From NCBI GenBank assembly GCA_963082975.1, contig OY720350.1:52840734-52904733 (forward strand): DNA of 64,000 nucleotides. Reading direction: 5' to 3'. Below the pieces are notes generated by a model that saw only the letters and a program-made list of their open reading frames with translations, searched no databases and had not been told where the DNA came from. Below, one piece after another: positions 22,295 through 33,755 of the stretch (its first letter is position 1; each line of letters starts with the position of its first letter). Made by a program: the position numbers and the translations under genes. This DNA is from Labia minor. Lineage: Eukaryota > Arthropoda > Insecta > Dermaptera > Spongiphoridae.

Positions 22295-22373
22295 TTTCAA
22301 TTTTTCAATTCACTCTCCATTCTCAACCAAATGTCAGGACGCCGCTAAAGAAGTTTCACTTCAAAATAATTTA

Positions 22374-22513
22374 TTTTTACTTTCCCGCATACTTCGTATA
22401 AGGGAAGTATTGGAATCGTCAAAAATTTCGACTTCGAGATTTCGATAGATCTTGACGTTTTAGACCTCCCTGAGTCGGAAAATACCATTTTTCGAATTAT
22501 GTCTGTGTGTGTG

Positions 22514-22544
<31 letters not shown>

Positions 22545-22972
22545 TGTCTGTAAGCAAATTTACTCAAAAACTAATCAAGCTAGGACTTCGAAATTTGGTA
22601 GACCGATATTATTCACAGTTTGTAGATTTCTATCAAAATTTTGTCAAAATCGGTTAACCGGAAGTGGTACTTTACCTACACTGGTTGCGTTTACCTTTCA
22701 AGTAAAGTACCAGTTTGCTTCGAGATATTTGCTTCATATTATGTATATAGATTTAAAAATATGAAAAAAATTGAGATACCAAATTTCATCATGATCTGAC
22801 TACCGGAAGTTAGTTTTTTCTTAATTTAAAATTATATGACGTCACCCAGCACTTCATGACGTCACAGCCAGCCCTTATATATTATAAATAAAATAAAGTT
22901 AAAATTATTTATATTATATCCATATCTGTTTTTTTTACATTTAAAATATCAGTTAACCGGAAGTAGCACTTT

Positions 22973-23009
<37 letters not shown>

Positions 23010-23152
23010 GTTACCAAATATCAAATTTGACACCAATAAACTAATACGAACTGGCTCTTTATCAATACCAAGTTTACACATTCTAAATATTCATTCACAA
23101 CTCTTTATACCTATTTATATGCGGGAAAGTCTAGGGGAGGACACTCCCGCTT
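22374..23152 (+). mobile_element. HINE family C copy 1 (C1), chimeric with B
   Basis: 5' end: T-run then ACTTTCCCG and an ATACTTC/GAAGTAT hairpin (22380-22410). The microsatellite is (TATG)n at 22507-22545 after ATGTCTGT. The core AAATTTGGTA is followed by ACCGGAAGTGG. 3' end: CGGGAAAGT, the inverse of the 5' motif, then the GGGAG-GACA-CTCCC stem-loop (23135-23148). At 22812-22945 it contains a block from the middle of family B, including both CRE palindromes (22838, 22858) and the CATATCTGTTTTTT stretch. C3 lacks this block, so C1 is a B/C chimera. Confidence 0.8.
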
Positions 23153-25255
23153 ATTTAAATAAAGAATTTGATAAAGGATAAATATCTTGGATATTTTTTT
23201 TATATTAAATTATATTATATTATATTATCAATATATGGCTTATAAAAAAATAATCCATTAAACTGATCAGAATAGCAAATAAAATTCAACTTATAAAGGT
23301 ATTTATTACGTTCTATTATCAATTACTAATAATTAATTAGAATATATAACAACTTAATTAAATAAAACGTCACGTGCCTATGATTATATACATCGAGAAC
23401 GTAAAAAAAAAAAACAATTTCAAAACAAGAGGAAAAAAAAAAAAATAGAATTACATTTGTCTGATGAAAGAGCTATTTTTGCAAATTGTATTGCGAATAA
23501 AAAGAAAAATTACATTGATATAAATACTATATATATTTTACATTTTCATAAAAAATAAAATAAATATTGGACTTAAAGCTTGTGAAAGTGTTTAGTCGAT
23601 TAGGATAAAATTAATTCTTAAATCTAAAAGATTTTGGCGAATTTTGAACCCTTGACCAGAACTAAAACTACGAGGTTAGATTAATAATAAAAAAATAATA
23701 ATAAATTGAGTTGGATTAATTTAAATAATACATGACTTTTTATTAATATGAACATTTTCACTTTTTGTGGGTTAGTAACCTTTTTCAAAGTATAATTTAT
23801 TCAATCATAAAGTTATATAAAAATTTAATTAATTACATATTTTATAATATATGATATTTAAGAATATATATAATAAATTCACCTCTTTCTTAGATATGTA
23901 AATTTAATTATTATTAATAATTTAATCAATTTTAAATACAAATTTTTTAGTCTTTCAATACAAGTTTGAAGTGGTTTATTTAAATGTGAAATACACAACT
24001 AAAAGATAAAATATTGTTATAGAAAGTTTCAATTAATGTTTTGCTAATATATTATTAAGTTTGTTTTGTGAACGAAAAGTCTAACTACAGGCTGAAAAGA
24101 GCGGAGAGGGAGTAGGAGGTCTAGGAGAAAGAGTGAGCGGGGGGGGGGAGTGTCCTTTTGGCTATTTCCGTGCCCGTAGCAGACGGCACGACGCACACTG
24201 GCAACCTCCATTTGCCAGTTACGTAATCCGGGGACAAAGTCACTCATATTTACATCCAAATGCTTCCTCCACACGGATGTTTCGTCAAATCACTCAAACC
24301 AAAACATAACCAACAAAAATAAATCAACCGATTCATGAATTGACCCCCCTTTAAGATTTAAAATAAAAAAAAATATAGATTTGTTATTTATTTGCTTCTT
24401 TTTTGAACAGGGTCATCTACATACGATTTCAACCTAAACCAATCTCTAATATGATTGAGATTTGTTATTATTTTTTCAAATGACCCTCGCGATATATAAC
24501 CCCCATTGGAGTTTAAATATTTATTTAATTAAAAACATTAAAAAATGATAAATTTGAAATATTTGTAAACTTAGTGAGGTTTGGACTCTCGTAGTCAAGG
24601 TCAATAGGATTTTAACACTAATTATAATAAAGATTTAGTGTAAAATAATAATGTAATAATTAATTATTCATTATAATTTTGTAGTTTTAAATTAAGAATA
24701 TATAATTATAATTTATATTTTTTTTTAATTTTTGTAAAATATATATAAAATTATGTGAATTAAGATACAATATATATTAAGTTCAAGTTATTTTTTTGAA
24801 AAAATTAAAATAATGTGAAGAAACAAATTTCCACTTTTTTTTTTACTATACATAGGTATTGTTTATGATGCAGTAAATAAAAAAGTGTTTTACTATTGTT
24901 TTATGAATTTAAATTTTCATTTTAATGAGTAGTTGTTGACAAGTTTATGCAGTCCCTAGATTTAAAATAAAATAGAGGTCATTGAAATATTATTCCAATT
25001 CAAATTCTGCATATAAAGAAGAACTATAAATTTTACATTAAATGAAGAGAACAATTGACTATTAAAATAATAATCATAATTTTTATAAGACTCTCTGTGG
25101 TTAAAAAGGAGGAACTTCTTATAAGATTCTTATAAGATGATAAAAAAATTATATAAATATATTAATAATAAAACAATTAAATAAAAATTCAATATTTAAT
25201 GTTAATTATTATTATTATTATATATTTTTATAATAAAATATATTTAAATAAAATT
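23153..25255. other. Intergenic DNA with island at 24060-24330
   Basis: A/T-rich apart from the island at 24060-24330. That holds a G-run (24139-24147), an inverted repeat ACTGGCAA/TTGCCAGT (24197-24204 and 24212-24219) and, overlapping its right arm, a perfect TTACGTAA (24219-24226, the PAR-bZIP/C-EBP palindrome). At 24575-24605 a short GTGAGGTTTGGACTCTCGTA stretch resembles one at 31850, a worn repeat of unknown kind. No gene recognised. Confidence 0.35.
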
Positions 25256-25256
25256 C

Positions 25257-25470
25257 CTTTTTACTTTCCCGCATACTTCGTATAAGGAAAGTATTGGAAT
25301 CGTCAAAAATTTCGACTTCGAGATTTCGACAGATCTTGACGTTTTAGACCTCCCTGAGTCGGAAAATACCATTTTTCGAATTATGTATGTATGTATGTAA
25401 TGTTTGTCTGTGAGCGAATTTACTCAGAAACTAATCAAGCTTAGACTTCGAAATATGGTACACCGATATT
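25257..25470 (+). mobile_element. HINE family C copy 2 (C2), 3'-truncated
   Basis: Begins TTTTTACTTTCCCGCATACT with an intact 5' hairpin and is nearly identical to C1 to the (TATG)n repeat (25385-25400). It then continues to GGTACACCGATATTATT and breaks off in A/T-rich DNA at about 25470. No 3' stem-loop. Confidence 0.75.
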
Positions 25471-25532
25471 ATTTTATATATATTATATTATAAAGCGTAA
25501 TATGTATTATAAAATTATTTTTAATTTTTTTA

Positions 25533-25563
<31 letters not shown>

Positions 25564-26044
25564 AATATTGAACGATTTTTCTTTTTTTTTTATAATTAGA
25601 ATGTCCATTAATTTTGCCCTCCTTTCAAGATGGCCAGGAGAGAGAGAGAGAGAGAGAGAAAGAGATGGGTAATTTAAGATGTATTTAGTGGCAACAGGAA
25701 AACCTTGAAGGTGACCAGATTCAAAAGTTGAATGTGTCAGAGTGAGAAGGAGATAGGAAGGGAGCCATTTGTCTTGAGGTGAATGTCACTTCTATTTCTT
25801 TCCTTTCCCTCTACTCACTATGCACATTCCTCCCTCTTCAAAGTTATACCCCCGAATGCCCTCACTCCCTTTTTTTAATAATTAATTCTTATTCAAATGA
25901 AATTGAAAAGTCATATATATATATTTTAATATACTTACACGATTAAATTAATTATAATATGATCATAAAAAAGGGTTATAATAAAAAGTATATAGTGACA
26001 GATACACATTAAAGGGCCGATAATATCAATCACCCAAATGTTTG

Positions 26045-26081
<37 letters not shown>

Positions 26082-26864
26082 TATTATTATATATGTATAT
26101 ATATATTCCTGTCTGGAACAAATTCAAAACCCAGTTGTACGCCTGTGAGTATATGCAACACACATAACATATTAAAAAAAAAGAAATTGATATAAAATTC
26201 AATGTTCCATGTACAATTTTTATTATCGATGGAAAATATTTTTTGCGATTCCAAGCGAACCTGGTACTTTTTAAGAAAATTGAATTGAAAAAAAATGTAA
26301 TATAATATTCATTCCCCCGCTTATTATTAAAATTATATTTTGTAATCTAATTTACTCATTAAGATTTTCGTTCATATAAAGAACAATGAATGTTATCTTA
26401 ATAAATTTTAATGATGAATTCCAGTTTTTTTCCTCTCTTAGAATAATTGTAAAAAAAAGAAGAAATGAAAAATAAATAAATTAAAATTGTAAATATGTAC
26501 ATATTTTATTATGTCTCTTTCTCTTTTTATCTTGAAGGTATAATTAAAATTGTTTTTTTTTACCAGGTATTTCTACTCATATAAAAGGAATTAAGCAACT
26601 AAAATGAACAAAAAAAAATTGTTTTTCTTCAATAATTTTATTTATAAGAAGAATATATGATATTTGAAAAAATGCTTGCCTTTTAAACAAAAATAGTATA
26701 TAAATTTATATATATGGGGATTTTAACTCGAAAGCCCTATAGCGCTCATTTTCCTCCAACCATTCTTATGTACTGAGAGATCATCCAATTTATATTCTTT
26801 TATAGCTCATATTATATTTTACAATTTTTTCTTTTTATATTTTGGTCTATCCTTAGTGTATAGA
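25471..26864. other. AT-rich DNA with GA-rich island
   Basis: (AT)n at 25538-25563 and 26049-26079. The island at 25620-25870 opens with (GA)n at 25637-25660 and has balanced, pyrimidine-rich sequence after it. No gene recognised. A stretch at 26735-26780 is also more balanced but unmatched. Confidence 0.35.
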
Positions 26865-27170
26865 GGGGTAATTGTGAAATTGATTTTATCATCAATTAAC
26901 TTTGATAATATTTATAACTATATTTGAGGATACATATAAATTTTATAATTTTTCATTATGTAATCTCCGTCATTTCCTAGTATGCAGGCTCATAAATGTC
27001 AAGAAGAATATTATTTCCAAAACCACCACAATCTATTCTTTCTTATCTGATAAAGTCATGAACCACGCCTCACATGCATAGAGTTTAACATGTAAAACAC
27101 TACAATCTTTTATAAGTTTAATACTTTTCAATAATAATTTTAATAAAATAATCGTTTTTTTTTTTTAATT
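26865..27170 (-). mobile_element. Worn LINE fragment L3
   Basis: The minus strand translates as KLYACEAWFMTLSDKKE (the usual LYG.ETW.LT block after the RT), then VVVLEI, then WRRLHNEKL and LYVSSNIV before degenerating. This aligns with L2 and extends further 5'. Several stops and indels are present. It belongs to the same family as L1, L2, L4 and L5 and is among the oldest copies. Confidence 0.55.
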
Positions 27171-27503
27171 ATTTCAATTCATTATATCAGAGGTATTTGA
27201 CACTAAACTTTTCACTTTTTAATTTTATGTAAGTATTTACATGTAAACGATAACGAGAGTAAAAAAAAATTAACTTATCAAGATTTTTATACTCTATACG
27301 CATGACACGCACTAACCATTCATTGTTCCATTCTATATACTTCCGAGCATAAATAGCAATTAAATATTAAATATATATAATAGATTTGACCATGAATATA
27401 TATATATATATATAGTATTTATAATTTGTTTCTCTACAAGAACGATGTTGCCCCTCTTAGAAGAGGTTTTTAATTCATCAGAGTTGAATGTTTAGATTGT
27501 CCA

Positions 27504-27535
<32 letters not shown>

Positions 27536-28462
27536 TTAAAAATGAAGAGCCTGAGGCAAGGCCGTAGAAGGACAGACAAACGCTGCAATACACCTTTTGA
27601 TATTATATAAACACACATATACACATACATTCAAGAAATTAAAAAAATATTGTAAATCAAATTTTATTCAGGAAAATTGTTTCTAACGTATTTGACTGGT
27701 TAACTACTTTCTCTTAACATAAAATTTCCGAGAGTAACATAATTAATTTGACTAGTAAAAAAACTATTAGACTTAAGAGCCCTTTAGAAAAGAGAGAGCT
27801 AAAATTTTATCTCACCTTTATCATATTTAAAAAAATACTTAATTTAGTATTTTTTTTTACTTCAAATAAATAACATTAATTCATATAAGGTTAATAAAGG
27901 ATTTTAAATATAAATAAAAAAAAAATCTTAAATTAATTGAATGATTTTATGACTACAACGCGTGGGATCACATTTCAATTCAATTTAAGATTAGGAATAA
28001 TTATTATAATTTTTAAATTAAATGCGAGGGATGGTTTAAATGTTTAAAAAAAAACTTTTTTATACGAGTATATAATATTATAATATAATATTTATTAATT
28101 TTAATAAATTGTGAATAAAATGTATATTACATTGCAATATTAAGATTATCAAGTTCAATATTCACTTCATATGTTGGAGATTACCTTACATTTAATTACA
28201 TTACATTACTAACTAAATTTTATAAATTGGAGTTAATCGGCTTCTAATTAATTAATTTTAAAAAATAGAGAAAATAGTAATTTTAATTGTTTGTTTTTAA
28301 TTTGTAGTTTTTTTGGTATGAAATGAAGGAGGTTAACCAGTGATATTTTTATTTATCATAAAATGGAATAAAAAACCAATAAATATTTAATTTTTATTGA
28401 AACTCTCAAAAAAAAAGTTTCAAAGTTTGTGAAATAAGTTTATTTAGAAAAATAGTATTTTC

Positions 28463-28496
<34 letters not shown>

Positions 28497-29479
28497 TGAA
28501 AATTCTGATTTGCTTATTTTATTAGCTTTTCTTATCCGTTGTAATCTTATTTAAGTTATCTAATTCAGGGCAGTCTCTTTACCTTCACTAAAATAGCTTT
28601 AGCATTTATTTAGGATGGGGAGGTTAGTGTGCCAAGAAATTGAATTGATAAATAAATCTACAAATTAATAAAAAAAAAAAAAAAATACGAAGACAAAAAA
28701 AATAATGTGATTTAAACTTTCATTTTCTATATAATAATTTTTTTTTTCTAATTTGATTGGTTACTTACAACTTTTTTCATTTTTATTTATAATAATAGAT
28801 TAATTTATTTTATATAATTATTGGTTTAATCTTATATTCATTAAGAAAGTAGGCTTGTCAAAAAAGGAAACATCTCTTTTTTGCTGTCATTTTTTTTTCG
28901 CTTAGAATACTCTTACTCCACCAAATCAATGAATCAACTTATCACGCAACATTAGATATTATAATTTATTAATGAGTAAGCATTCCTTATATGTAAAGAG
29001 GTGTATGGATTAGAATATGCAAGGACAACAGACCTTTTGGCCGGAATCCCGGTAGAGCGGCAACAACAGCCAAGGCAGACAAACGGTGTGCTGATTCTCT
29101 TGGCGTTATCTATAAAAGGAGTGAAACAACGCTTATTAGTTGCTGTTTATTTTCTTATTTTCTTTTTTTTTTTTTTTTGCTTTCGAGTTCGTGTTCTCTC
29201 CAATAAGGAGTGAAATAACAGAAATATGAGAATGGCGAAATAAATAGAAAGATTTGCATGTATATGTTTACAGGCAGTTTAATTTAAAGGTAACTGTACA
29301 TGACAAGAAATGGACCAGCTGGAGAGAATGTAGTTTTAATCTCCCCTTTCTATTCACTTAAATTTATTAAAAAAAAAAACAATTTGATATTTATTTAATA
29401 TTAAAATAAATATTTTTACTTTTTTAGTAAACTATTTCAATTAATTAAACTATTATAATACTTATATAAATGAAATATA
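27171..29479. other. AT-rich intergenic DNA
   Basis: (AT)n near 27398-27412, a CAA repeat at 27504-27534 and an uninterrupted run of about 31 T at 28465-28495. The island at 28980-29220 has balanced sequence with a TATA-like TATAAAAGGAG (29111-29121) and a T-run. No gene or dispersed family recognised. Confidence 0.35.
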
Positions 29480-29487
29480 TTTTATGG

Positions 29488-29806
29488 GAGCGCCCGCTCC
29501 AGGTCCGGCTGACCCGAACATTTGTCCAGGGCGGCAAATCTAAAGGGCGGCATTTTGGTCGCGTTATTGACATACAATATTGATATTCAGTTGATCAGTT
29601 TGTGGATTTTTTTGGTAATTGTTTAGTTTAAAAGGTCAAAAGTTTAAGTCCAGGAAAAGTAAAAATATTATAAATTTTTTTTGTAGGTTCTGGCAAAATT
29701 CTGTAAAATAATTAGTGTAAATATCTTACTCGTCTCAAACTTTTGCTCTGATTAAAAAAAAAACATTTTGTTTAAAGGGGCGGCAAAAAAGTTAGAGCGT
29801 GTGCTG
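29488..29806. mobile_element. Small non-autonomous hAT element
   Basis: A 319-bp element flanked by an exact 8-bp direct repeat TTTTATGG (29480-29487 and 29807-29814), the length hAT elements make. Its ends form imperfect inverted repeats: GAGCGCCCGCTC at the left and, reversed, CAGCACACGCTC at the right (9 of 12 match). Subterminal GGGCGGCA motifs occur near both ends (29532, 29546, 29778). It is non-coding, so it would need a transposase in trans. The superfamily follows from duplication length and end sequence. Confidence 0.65.
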
Positions 29807-29814
29807 TTTTATGG

Positions 29815-29861
29815 GTTTAAATGATAGGGCCTTAAAGTATCCTACTCATTTTTAACACACC

Positions 29862-29899
<38 letters not shown>

Positions 29900-31971
29900 G
29901 TCAACAAACTATATTTTAATAAATAAAATTTATCTGTGTAGTTATAATCAATTATAAGGATCAATTAAAATCCAAAAACAATAAATATTTAAATTATATT
30001 ATTTTCAAAGATTCCTCTTAGAGATTTTTCCGGTTTTAATAAATGTATATAAAAATTATCTGAAAAAAGTTTATATCATATATTATATTATGTTGCTATT
30101 AAAGGTTGTAATCAATTTGCCCAAAGTAAAAATTTGGAAAAAAATATATCAATAGCACAAAAAGTATATAAAAATTCTCAAGTTTAAAAAGAAAAAAAAA
30201 ATGATCCCCTCAAAAAATAAAATATTAATAACATATTCATAAATACATATATTACTGATGTAAACTTGTAATATAAATAGCATGCATATTAAAGTTTTTT
30301 AACTAAAACGAGGGGGGAATTTGTATGTTTTTTTTTGGTAGATATGGTATATAAAATCATATCTTAGTATTTGATAAGGAATAATAAATGTTTCATGCCA
30401 AATGGCCATCTATATTCGTTTAAATAAGAGTGAGTGAGAGAAAATGGGGGGGGGGGAAGTCCAATCTAAATGGGATTTAAGATCTAAGATACATAATTTC
30501 AAATTTATATTGCAATGAATTATAAATATTTTTATTAAATAAAATACATTTTGAATTGAATAAATAGAAAAATATTTTTATTTTTTTTTATGTAGGTATG
30601 TATTTTTAAAAACAACATATTACTGTCGTGGAGGGGGATTATTGAAATAATAATTATATAATGATTAGACCTTTATTTCGATCATTAGAGAGTGTTTAAT
30701 AAAAAAAAACATGTTTTTGATGTTCACTGAAGTATCGCTTGACATTTTTCATGCTTGGTGGGACACTTTTTATAAATATAAGTTCTTTGAAGAATTTCAA
30801 GTTAACTTCACTAAAAATCATATTAATGGTTAGAAGGAAAGCAAAAAAATGTATTATCCCGATTTTTCATCCTTAGATTTACGCTTGACTACCCCCAATC
30901 TCTGTGAATTGATTTCATTTTTTTTCTTTTTTTTTAAAAAAAAAAAAAGATTTTTTAGCCCTGTTTTCTAACACCCCTTCCCCTCTCTCCATTAATATTA
31001 TTTATTTTTCGTATCCAAAAAAATACAATGCCATTCCATGAAGATGATGATTCTCCGCAGCGGAACGAATAAATTATACTCCTAAAGTAAATTCGTTCCA
31101 TGCTTTTCTTATCGCTTCTTAGGACTTTTTTTTTTTTAATTTTATTATATGTAATATTGTGTGTTAATTCAGACGTTCTTCTTCCACCACACTTCTTCAG
31201 TCATTTCTTTTATTAGATATTTGTCTCCCCTCATGAAAACCAACGACATTTTTTTATATTTTTCAATCCGATGAGAAATAATTTACTATTTTTTTTTTTT
31301 AAACAGAAACGGACCAACCACATACAGAATGAAAATATATCAACCGGAACGTTAAAACACAATTAACTACTTGAAATTACAACATTTGTAAATTATAGAA
31401 AAACCATGAACAATTTTTAACAATTTTGGGTATTTTTTTCGTATCTATAATTATATAATTATTATAGCCTAATGTCTATCTAGCTGGATAAAAAATTAAA
31501 AAAATAAAAATATTTTAAAAGAGAGCTTTCATAATATGATTATATTGCTTGGGAGATTCATTCATTTTGATATTTAAATATTTAATTTGTCATGCATTTA
31601 ATTAATTTGGACTCCACTCTAATCGCGATTAAACAAATGTTAATTTGACAAAGAAAATAAGTTATTTTTTTTCTAATATTTAAAAAAATAAATAGAAAAT
31701 ATACTCTAAATGAATTTGATTTATTGCAAAAAGAAAAAAGTTACATCTCGATAATTTTAATGTTCTTTAAATTACGTTATCTAAGTTTATTTTTTAGCCA
31801 TCCTTTATTTAATTATAAATATGTTATAACAATCTATATAAACTTTGTGAGGTTCGATCTCAAGTTAGAAATTCAATAGTTAAAAACAAAACACTAAGCT
31901 ACACTTCAATATGGGTATAACATATGCTTTAATCAAAATTAGTTGGTAATCAATTTATTTAATTACTTATT
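29815..31971. other. AT-rich intergenic DNA
   Basis: (TA)n at 29864-29895 and a G-run at 30445-30454. Scattered T- and A-runs, for example 30917-30950. A GGTTCGATCTC at 31852 resembles a tRNA B box, but there is no tRNA around it. No gene recognised. Confidence 0.4.
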
Positions 31972-32604
31972 ACCGACCGACGATAGTAAGGGAAGTATTG
32001 TTTTCACACCAAATTTCACATGTGGAGATTTTTACATATCTCCACGAATCATGCATTTTCTTAACAGAAAAAAGTATTTTTAGCATGATGTCTGTCCGTC
32101 CGTCTGTCCGTCAGTATAGATGTGTACAGCCTGAACGGCTCAACCGATTTTGATAAAATTTGGTATATTTATTTAATGCATCAGTGGGATGAATTGATCA
32201 ACTTTTGGTGCAATTCCGGAAACCGGAAGTGGTAGTATTAGCGATCGACGATAGGAAGGGAAGGGTTATTTTCACACCAAATTTCATATGAGGAGATTTT
32301 TTCATATATCACCACGAATCATGCACTTTTTATTGGTTTTATCCTCGGGAAAATCATATTTATTAGTTTTTTCTTGATTTAAAATTATCTGACGTCATCC
32401 AGCCATTCATGACGTCACAGCCTGATCTTGCATATATATTATAAATAAAATAAAATTAAAAATGTTTATATTTATTATTTATGTATCCATATCTGTTTTT
32501 TATTACATTAATAGATATATGAAAATTATTTGAAATTGTTTCTGTAGCTGCTAATTAATTTACTTCAAACCGTCGGTCGGTTCGGACCTGGCCACAGGTC
32601 AACT
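31972..32604 (+). mobile_element. HINE family B copy 3 (B3), full length
   Basis: Complete plus-strand copy with ACCGACCGACGATAGTAAGG at 31972 and the CTG-GCCA-CAG stem-loop ending CAGGTCAACTT at 32604. The (TCCG)n repeat is short (32093-32112). CRE palindromes lie at 32390-32397 and 32410-32417. With B4 (33138-33755, opposite strand) it forms an inverted pair with a 533-bp spacer. Confidence 0.8.
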
Positions 32605-33137
32605 TATTTTTCAATAATTTCATTTAGAAAATAATATACTTAAATAAAAATTTATTTTATATTTTTAAATTCTACAAATTATTGTATATTATCAAAATTT
32701 ACATAATTTATAATATTAATATTAATTCGTAATTGATTTATTTATTTATTTTTTATTTACGAAGACAAAAAACATATCAATTTATATAAATTAAAAAAAA
32801 ATGAATATAACAAATTAAAATATTTTTTTTGTATAAAATTTAATGAATTAATAAAACTTAAGTTTACTCGAAATATTTTCTTTAATAATAAATAAGCTTA
32901 ATTTCATTTTAATAACACATTAATTATTAAATTAAATTTAATTAATAAATTATAATTTCTGATAGCTTAAAACATTTTAATGTTTTGTTTGGATAGTGAG
33001 AAGAACATGAATCAAAATCACCAGAATTCTCGTATTTATTAATGGAGGGTTCACATTTGTGACAATAAAGGAGAAAGATATGTAAGATTTTTACTTATTT
33101 AAATTAATCTATAAAAGTAAAAAAAAAAAAAAAAAAA
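32605..33137. other. AT-rich spacer between B3 and B4
   Basis: Strongly A/T-rich with an A-run at 33119-33137. Nothing recognised. If the pair B3/B4 pairs in a transcript, this would be the loop. Confidence 0.4.
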
Positions 33138-33755
33138 GTTGACCTGTGGCCAGGTCCGAACCGAACGACGGTTTGAAATAAATTAATTTCCAGCTACAGA
33201 AACAATTTCAAATAATTTTAATATATCTATTAATGTAATAAAAAACTGATATGGATATAACATAAATATTTTTAATTTTATTTTATTTATAATATATATG
33301 TAAGACCAGGCTGTGACGTCATGAATGGCTGGATGACGTCATATAATTTTAATTAAGAAAAAATTAATAAAGATGATTTTTCTCGAGTATAAAACCAATG
33401 CAAAGTGAATGATTCTCTCGAATCATATTTTCATAGAATCATATTTTTTTGGTATTAAAATAACCCTTCCCTTACTACCACTTCCGGTTTCCGGATTTGC
33501 ACCAAAAGTTGATCAATTCATCCCACTGATGCATTAAGTAAATATACCAAATTTCATCAAAATCCGTTAAGCCGTTCAGGCTGTACACATCTATACGGAC
33601 GGACATCATGCTAAAAATACTTTTTACCGACCGACGATAGTAAGGGAGGTATTGTTTCTGTTAAGAAAATGCATGATTCGTGGAGATATGTAAAAATCTC
33701 CACATGTGAAATTTGGTGTGAAAACAATACCTCCCTTACTATCGTCGGTCGGTAA
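33138..33755 (-). mobile_element. HINE family B copy 4 (B4) with inverted 5'-end duplicate
   Basis: Complete minus-strand copy (3' stem-loop at about 33140-33157, 5' end at 33755; CRE palindromes at 33314 and 33334). Between the microsatellite region and the TCTGTTAAG block, at about 33625-33656, lies an inverted duplicate of its own first 31 bp (ACCGACCGACGATAGTAAGG and onward). The true 5' end and this duplicate can pair as a long stem. The second-half repeat of TTCACACCAAATTTCA is shortened at 33425-33475. Confidence 0.8.

Larger units (their letters stand above)
21940..22345. promoter_or_regulatory. GC-rich promoter-like island
   Basis: The most CpG-rich patch in this part of the window. 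It holds a perfect NRF-1 type palindrome CGCGCATGCGCG (22052-22063), three or so 47-bp repeats (22078-22232), a CT-rich stretch (22245-22275) and a 20-bp perfect palindrome (22275-22294). The first ATG after it lies in a good context (ACCAAATGTC, 22331) but reads only five codons (MSGRR) before a stop. C1 begins about 30 bp later. This looks like a core promoter and 5' untranslated region, of a host gene or of an unseen transposon. The minus-strand 100-codon frame over 21903-22205 shows no domain. Confidence 0.35.

Noticed and set aside
22382-22402. ATACTTCGTATAAGG in family C resembles a loxP arm
   Set aside because: It is the 5' hairpin of the HINE element, conserved in C1-C3, with no inverted loxP partner arrangement or recombinase.
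31845-31870. GGTTCGATCTC, a tRNA B-box-like sequence
   Set aside because: No A box, anticodon stem or acceptor pairing around it; similar worn motifs at 24580 and 23645 suggest an old repeat.
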